Assembly: GCA_021029095.1 (NCBI GenBank)
Contig: JAJOHG010000573.1
Coordinates: 1 to 13,441, forward strand
Source: Phellopilus nigrolimitatus
Taxonomy: Eukaryota; Basidiomycota; Agaricomycetes; Hymenochaetales; Hymenochaetaceae
Reading direction: 5' to 3'
Length of the DNA: 13,441 nucleotides
This document shows positions 8,216-13,441 of this stretch, in pieces. The number at the start of each line of letters is the position of its first letter. Positions within the stretch are counted from its first letter, which is position 1. Both the position numbers and the translations under genes were made by a program. The notes below the pieces were generated by a model that was not told where the DNA came from, searched no databases, and was given only the letters and a program-made list of their open reading frames with translations.

Positions 8216-11200
8216 TCAGAGCGCAAGCGTGCTCTGCCCGCGCTCCGGGTCGCCCATGCGATGGACGCGCACGGACGGCCCAAAAACCACGTTGCTCATG
8301 TCCTGCGGCGTGATAAGGATGTACTGCTTGCTGTCCGACGTGTTCGCCGTGTCGATCTAAGGGGTGCGTGAGTAAAAGAGTTCGGAGGCGAAAAGAGTGA
8401 AATGCGCACCATCATCCTCATGGAGATGCGCCGGTTGACGGCGTCCATGAACACGTCGAACTCGTCTGCAGAAAAAAAAAACACCAACGTCAACATCGGC
8501 TTCTTATCTTAAGGACGCAAAAAGCGCCGGGGCGACGCACCCAGGCAGCGGATCGGGCACCCGATCGCCTCCCACAGCGCGAGCAGCAGGCAGATCGTCG
8601 AGAACGACTTCTCGCCGCCGGAGAGAGACTTCGGGTCCTTGTTGAGGCCCTGCGTCGCGGCCTGGTCGTCCGTCTGCACCTTGAGCTCGAGCTTCTGCTT
8701 CTCGTGGTCGAAGAGCACCTTCCCGAAGTACGCGCGGTTCGCGAGGTGGTACTGGAACTGCAGCTTCGTGCGCAGCGCGATGTGCCGCCGGAAGTCGTGC
8801 CACCGGTTGAGTCGGTAGACGACGGACGACTTGAGGACCTAGGGGATGGTTAGGAATCGGTGCTTTCCTTTTTTTGGGAAGGGAAGAGACACGCCTTGTT
8901 GAGGTTCGACATGTCCTTGAGGTCTCTCTCCGTGTTCCTGTACTTCTGAACAGCGTCGTTCAGAGCGTCCTCCATTTCTTCGATGGTCGCGCCATTCCTG
9001 CGGAAGACGAATTTTTGTAAAATTTGATGTCAAGTGATGGAAGTCTTGCACTCACTCCTTCTGTTGCTCTTGGAGCGCCCTCTCAACAGACTTCAGCTGA
9101 CGCTCAATTTCTGCCGGCTTGCGCGGATTGTCGATCCTCTTGCCGTCGCAGAAGTCCTCGGCTTGCTTCGTCCAGATCTAAGACAGATATTTGTCAGGGA
9201 GCATGTCAAAAGCCTGGCGCGGAAACTTGTACCTCGTACTCCTCCTGGAGCGCCTGCGTAGCCTTGTCGAGCTCCTGGACTTTCCTTTGCTCTTCAGCAA
9301 GTTTCTTCCGGTAGTACTCGACTTCGTGCTGAGCTTTCACGCGCGCATCCGTCGCCCCTAAGATGCGTGCCTAGGGGAAGTAGTTAGGAATAGGATATGG
9401 AAGTAGTTAGGAATAGGATATTCAAGCAGATCAAATGGGCTTACTTCCAAGGCAGATTTCTTCTCCGCGAACTCATCACATTGCGCCTTAATGCGATTTA
9501 GCTCTTGCAGCAGGGGAGGCTGCTCAGCGTCGACTCCCTTCCTACGCGCCTCGAGGTCTCTGAACTGCACGATCGTGTTTTCCTTGCTGTTCTCTTGTTC
9601 CTGTATGATTGAGGCGTCAGACTATTGATGAACAGAACGACCGAAGGGGCACTGACCTGCAAAGCCTCTTCCAGAGCAGTGATGTTCACAGGGACATCGT
9701 CGTCGTGCTCCTCCCGCAAAGCCCGGAGGTCTTGTTTGAGATTGAAAGTCTTTTGATTCAGAGTCCTTTGATCATTCTGAGAAAAAGAAAACGATGTCAG
9801 TTGGAATTCGTCATGGTGTCTTCGCACGCACGCGTAATCTCATGATAGCATGTTGCGACTCTCCCATCTCCTTCCTGTATCCCGCGAGTTCGGCTTGAGC
9901 CTCGCGTAATACAAAGTCGGCACGTCTTCCTTTCTCTTGCCATTGTCTATCGTTGTGATAAATGTCAGGAGGAAAGAATCTGCGTATGTATTCCATTCCG
10001 AAATACTCACCTTTTTTCAACCTCCGGATTTTCATTGGCAAAAAGACGCATTCTCTGATCCTGGGTATTAAGCTTTTGAAGTGGCTGGGAATAGTATCCT
10101 CCATCGCTACAAAACGCGTTAGAACATTAATGTGAAGCAGTAGTAAAGTTAAGAAATCTTACTTATATACTATCACACGCATGAAATCCGCGGACCAAGC
10201 CGTACCGCCGCCCATCGACTCCGCAAGACGTTCGCCTTCCACACGAGTTACACTTAGGTACGTCCTCTCGATTCTGCTCTGATTGATGAATATGCGCTTC
10301 ACGTATTCGTTCTTAAACTACGATCTATATAAGCATCTTAAATCTGAACGAACGAATCATCTTGATCCTTACCTCGAGTGCACGCAGAACTGTAAGCACA
10401 GTCTCAGGTGGTTCGCCACTGCTATAATCGAAAAGATCTTCCTCAGCAACGACTATCTGTATGTTGGGACTAGAGGAATATCAGTCTGTTGCGATTATTC
10501 ATCCAAAGAATAGAGCCTAACTTTTTGAACTCCACCAAGAGTTGTTTCAGCGCAGTTCGGTCTCGCCCGTCTGTCACGGCAAACGATGTCATCATGCCAC
10601 CCAAGGTGCTACGCATGAGATCGGCCCATCGCTGATCGCGTAACGAAACAAACCGTCCAAGAGGCCCTAACGGTTTCCTGCCATGCCATTTCATGCCTTC
10701 TATCTTATGGAGCATTTGTGGCAGGTTGTTGCCAAACGCAGCAATCCTGTCGTTTGCCTGTCGGGCTATCTGATCGATCTGGTTTGCGCAGTTCTCCATT
10801 TCTCCATTTGCATCGTTCCCCTTCCTTTCGGTTTCAGCCATCTTCTTCTTTAAATCTTCTTGCTGGGCTTCATGTCCGCGAATCTGGTCATCCAACTGTC
10901 TCAGTAAAGTGTCGTGGTTTTCGGCTTCCTTTTTCACTGCGTCTATTCTCCTTTGCCGCTCCTCTCGTACCGCCTGCTTATCTTCTTGCAGCTTCTTGGT
11001 CTCAACCTCGATCTGGGCCTTGAAATCCGCGATTGCTTTATTGGCAGCCTTTATGTCAGCGTTCATCTTGTTCATGTCCGACTGCGTATAGTCCATTCAA
11101 TAAGAAATGATCACTCAGAGAGAAAAAAGTATTCGCGCACCTGAAATCCGTGAATCGTCTGCTTGTTGGCTTTCAGCTTGCCATTGAGCTCTGTCTTCTG

Positions 11201-12735
11201 GTTGTCGAGGTTGTCGATATCGCCAAGGTCTGCAAGTTCATTTTCTAAGTTTTGGATATTTTGATTTGCAGTGTCAAATGTAGCCTATCAACCTGGGTCA
11301 TTACAAGAACGGAAAGTGAAGCGTAGTAGTCTTACATTAGCACCGTCCAAGCTCTCTTGAATCTTGGGAATCTTGCGCGACGTTTTTGCCGTTTCCTCGA
11401 TCTTTGCTTTCATTTCCTGGAAGGCACATTTACCCTTAAGTAAGTGTCAAGGCAAACAGTGGTAGAATGCCGCACGTCTTCCTTTCCCTGAAACGTGACT
11501 CCACGCCAGCTCTTGCTTCAACTCGCCCGCCTTCGCCTTGGTCTCTATGGCCCTTTTCGCTCCCTTGTATCGTGCTGTGGCGTCTGCTACAGCCTTCTTC
11601 AGATCCGGCAGCACTTCTTTTTTCGTCTCCAAGATTTTATATGTCTTCCCGATGTTCTCAAGGACAGGCTTCGTACTCCTCACTGAGTTGCTTCAGTTGT
11701 GTACCCTGTAAAAAGAACTATTGCGACGCCATTAGTTGATAGCTTCGACTATTCGCATTAGAATGCCTACTTCATACTTGTCAGACGGTGGGAAGCACTG
11801 AGAAATTGACGAGCGGAGTCTGAGAAGATATTAGAACAGCGCAAAGCAGGATTTGCCACAGGATATCTTACCTTGGCTTAGTACATTCATTGGGTTGTCG
11901 ACTTGGATGTTCATATGATCGCAAATAGCAGATAGCTCCTCCCTCTTGGAACTAACAGTCCTTCCCTCTTTGCTCTTGATCTTGTAAGCTGCTGCTCCCT
12001 TCCTTGGTGAACTTACGGGTGATAATAATCGATTTCCCGTAGACATCTGGCTTGAAAGCATCGTCCCCTTCATTCTTTATAGAGACCGTTACCCTCTGAC
12101 GAGCTGTACAGATATTAAAACCTTCAGCGATTTCTTTCGATGATTCAAATGGACCGACCTTTGACCCTCTCTGATGAAAGACTTGAGCCCACTACCTCTT
12201 CCAGTGGTAATCGCTTTTCCACCCAGAGCGATGGTGATTGCTGAAAGCACTGCGCTTTTGCCGCCTACAAATGCCCGTGAGAAACAAAAGACGAAAAACA
12301 GAAGAACGAAAGCATACTTCCGTTATGCCCTACATGCGAATTAAAAGTAAGAACATGACGCGGACGCAGTGGATCTTGGGATTACCGATGATGAAATTAA
12401 TTTGAGGACCGAAGTGAAAGAGAGACGTGGATGGCACATGAACTGGTGCATCTCAAGCGACTGGATGATACCAAGCTCGGCGATTCTCTGAGAAGCGCAT
12501 CCGTCTCAGAGGACATATCGTGTCGTGCTATCACAGGGCTTACCCCTTGAAGTTTCGTCTTTGCCTCGATAGAAGCTCTGACTTTGTCCCCATACTTGGC
12601 TTCGAACTCCCTCTGTTCTTCAGTCTCTTCCTCCTCCATGCCATCATCATCGACGCGCGCCCGTTTCGAAGGCGTCCTCCTCAGCATTGAAAGTTCTGGG
12701 TCGCTGTCTGCACCCGAAGCTCTGCGTTTTGCCAT
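8216..12735 (-). CDS. smc6: SMC6, SMC5/6-complex ATPase; N-terminal part carries apparent frameshifts
   Basis: Twenty-two exons, in transcript order: 12735-12544, 12487-12386, 12329-12318, 12264-12166, 12103-11872, 11819-11771, 11717-11476, 11416-11336, 11284-11141, 11081-10522, 10469-10373, 10317-10163, 10106-10011, 9946-9832, 9776-9657, 9600-9445, 9370-9233, 9177-9056, 8997-8895, 8838-8541, 8465-8410, 8356-8216. After allowing for five single-base indels (near 12412, 11998, 11788, 11665 and 11490), this is about 1102 residues, normal for SMC6. Visible: Walker A GHNGSGKS (about 99-106), [16 protein letters not shown], the hinge-entry segment [14 protein letters not shown] (about 519-532), long coiled coils, signature [12 protein letters not shown] (about 1010-1021), Walker [16 protein letters not shown], and a C-terminus [11 protein letters not shown]. 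The [10 protein letters not shown] form identifies SMC6 rather than SMC5. With SMC5 and the Nse subunits it supports recombinational repair and resolution of replicated chromosomes in the nucleus. As written, the gene cannot be translated through exons 2-7. Exon 8 to the stop is intact. Confidence 0.93.
9376..9421. repeat. Perfect 23-bp tandem duplication inside an SMC6 intron
   Basis: Bases 9376-9398 and 9399-9421 are identical and directly adjacent. Both lie in the intron between exons 16 and 17 (9371-9444). On the coding strand each copy contains TTCCTAACTACTTCC, so the CTAAC branch-point candidate and its pyrimidine context are doubled. Confidence 0.9.
11487..12416 (-). other. Cluster of single-base indels in SMC6 exons 2-7
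   Basis: Each site has conserved SMC6 sequence on both sides but in different frames. Exon 2: LSF then [10 protein letters not shown], one base missing near 12409-12416. Exon 5: [11 protein letters not shown] then YKIKSKEG, one base extra near 11992-12006. Exon 6: [11 protein letters not shown] then PSDKYE, one C missing near 11785-11792. Exon 7: [11 protein letters not shown] then [12 protein letters not shown], one base extra near 11660-11668. Exon 7 end: ELAWSHV then GKED joined to EMKAKIEE, probably one base extra near 11488-11496. Exon lengths (102, 232, 49 and 242) differ from phase-consistent lengths by exactly these amounts. Confidence 0.85.
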
Positions 12736-12897
12736 GGTAAGACACGGGTGAAATGAGTTCGAGGTGTAAGAGTCGAGGATCTCGAGTATGTGTGACTCGA
12801 CGCGCCGCGTGACATAATCACGTGCTGCTTGAGCCTCGCGGCGACCGGTGGCCTGTCATATTCAGAGGGACGTTTGCGCTTCACTCATTTTCACAGC
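12736..12897. promoter_or_regulatory. Compact divergent promoter between SMC6 and the downstream gene
   Basis: Only 162 bases separate the two divergent ATGs. The interval contains TGACTC (12793-12798, bZIP/Gcn4-like), two oppositely oriented ACGCG cores (12800-12804 and 12806-12810) and CACGTG (12819-12824). ACGCG is the core of the MluI cell-cycle box read by MBF/DSC1 in yeasts, which would suit S-phase expression of an SMC gene. Regulation is inferred from motifs alone. No clear TATA box is present. Confidence 0.5.
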
Positions 12898-13441
12898 ATG
12901 TCCCTTCGACGCTTTGCCCAGTCTAACTCGACTACAGCGGGCTCTCCACGCGTCAAACGTGGCTTCGCAGACATGGGCACCAACGCTCCAGCCTCACCTC
13001 AATCACCCCTTACCACATCGCCAAATGGTCGTGGTAGCCCAAGCTCACCCGCTACACCACGTACCAAAATTACTTATCCAATCTCCCCATTCAACTCAGA
13101 ATCTCTCTCGGCGTCGCGTAAGTTCGACTGGGAGGCTGCTCGACTCAGGAAGCCGCCTCCGTATGGTAGTCCACTGCAAGGCGCAAAGATCAAAGCGATG
13201 AGGAAAAGTGAAGCGGGCCTCAAGGGGACTCCGAAGCGTATTGTCAAGAAAAAAACCTGGTACGAAAGGTATGCGAAATCAAAATCGTCTTCGATGACAG
13301 ATGATTTTTTGCTAAAAGCGAATAAATTAGAATCACTGCCATTCCGAGCAGAATTATGTTCGAGCTCTCCATGTTTCCTCACAACATACCATTGCCGGAA
13401 TCGAAAAAGAGCGCATGGATACTTGGAGGCTTAATGCACAC
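12898..13441 (+). CDS. 5' part of an S/P/T-rich basic protein entering a hydrophobic segment (possibly Nur1-like)
   Basis: Exon 1 is 12898-13268 and exon 2 starts at 13331, running off the window. The 62-nt intron (GTATGC...TTAG) joins with two bases left over. An in-frame GTG lies upstream, but the first ATG is at 12898 (MSLRRFAQSN). Residues 1-90 are rich in S, P, T and basic residues with many SP/TP sites, suggesting disorder and proline-directed phosphorylation. A basic stretch around KGTPKRIVKKKTWYERI follows. Exon 2 then reads TAIPSRIMFELSMFPHNIPL, and the visible part ends AWILGGLMH, which may begin a membrane helix. The arrangement of a basic disordered N-terminus before a membrane domain recalls fungal inner-nuclear-membrane proteins such as Nur1 (DUF2418). 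That comparison rests on memory and is weak. A second in-frame acceptor lies at 13351. Confidence 0.7.

Noticed and set aside
9376..9421. CRISPR-like or satellite array
   Set aside because: There are only two directly abutting copies without spacers, inside a spliceosomal intron of a eukaryotic gene.
11487..12416. Programmed ribosomal frameshifting in SMC6
   Set aside because: Five shifts of both signs, without a common slippery heptamer, in a protein not known to use recoding. Indels are the simpler reading.
8216..12735. Assignment as SMC5 or as a cohesin/condensin SMC
   Set aside because: The Walker B context [15 protein letters not shown], the segment [15 protein letters not shown] and the C-terminus DPERGQSTL are characteristic of SMC6.

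Overview
The window looks like nuclear DNA of a filamentous basidiomycete, probably an agaricomycete. Genes are closely packed on both strands. They are cut by many short GT-AG introns, mostly 45-80 nt with CTAAC/CTAAT-like branch points, and two exons are only 12 and 17 nt long. The best-identified protein is the SMC6 subunit of the SMC5/6 complex. All gene models below were built by hand from reading-frame continuity, splice-site phase and conserved motifs. The exon phases close exactly in every complete gene except SMC6.

Layout. 1-204 (+): the 3' end of an unidentified gene with a proline-rich tail carrying a PPxY motif. 409-1452 (+): a five-exon, 248-residue soluble ABC ATPase of the bacterial YbbL/FetA and plant STAR1 type. 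1453-2829: a convergent gap of about 1.4 kb holding a 25-G run flanked by an inverted repeat, an intron-containing tRNA-like gene on the minus strand with a degenerate second copy, a cluster of promoter-like palindromes and a perfect hairpin. 2830-5625 (-): a five-exon, 855-residue protein with a CCCH-like N-terminus, a long Arg-Asp/Arg-Glu tract, a proline-rich linker and a coiled-coil C-terminal half. 5626-6139: a divergent promoter. 6140-7476 (+): a three-exon, 352-residue single-pass membrane protein with a charged coiled-coil segment. 7477-8215: a convergent gap with no gene found. 8216-12735 (-): SMC6 in 22 exons. 12736-12897: a compact 162-bp divergent promoter. 12898-end (+): the 5' part of an S/P/T-rich, basic protein that runs off the window.

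The most striking result concerns SMC6. Its ATPase motifs and exon series are complete, but the N-terminal third contains four clear and one probable single-base indels, all between about 11,487 and 12,416. The other roughly 2.4 kb of SMC6 coding sequence, and the neighbouring genes, show none. This is either a local consensus-quality problem or a recent lesion in an important genome-maintenance gene.

Functionally the genes look independent (metal or solute transport, probable RNA biology, membrane, chromosome maintenance) and do not form a cluster. I found no CRISPR array, no intact transposon and no convincing new multi-gene system. The less ordinary items are the tRNA-like tandem, the poly-G element, the unidentified RD-rich protein and the SMC6 damage.
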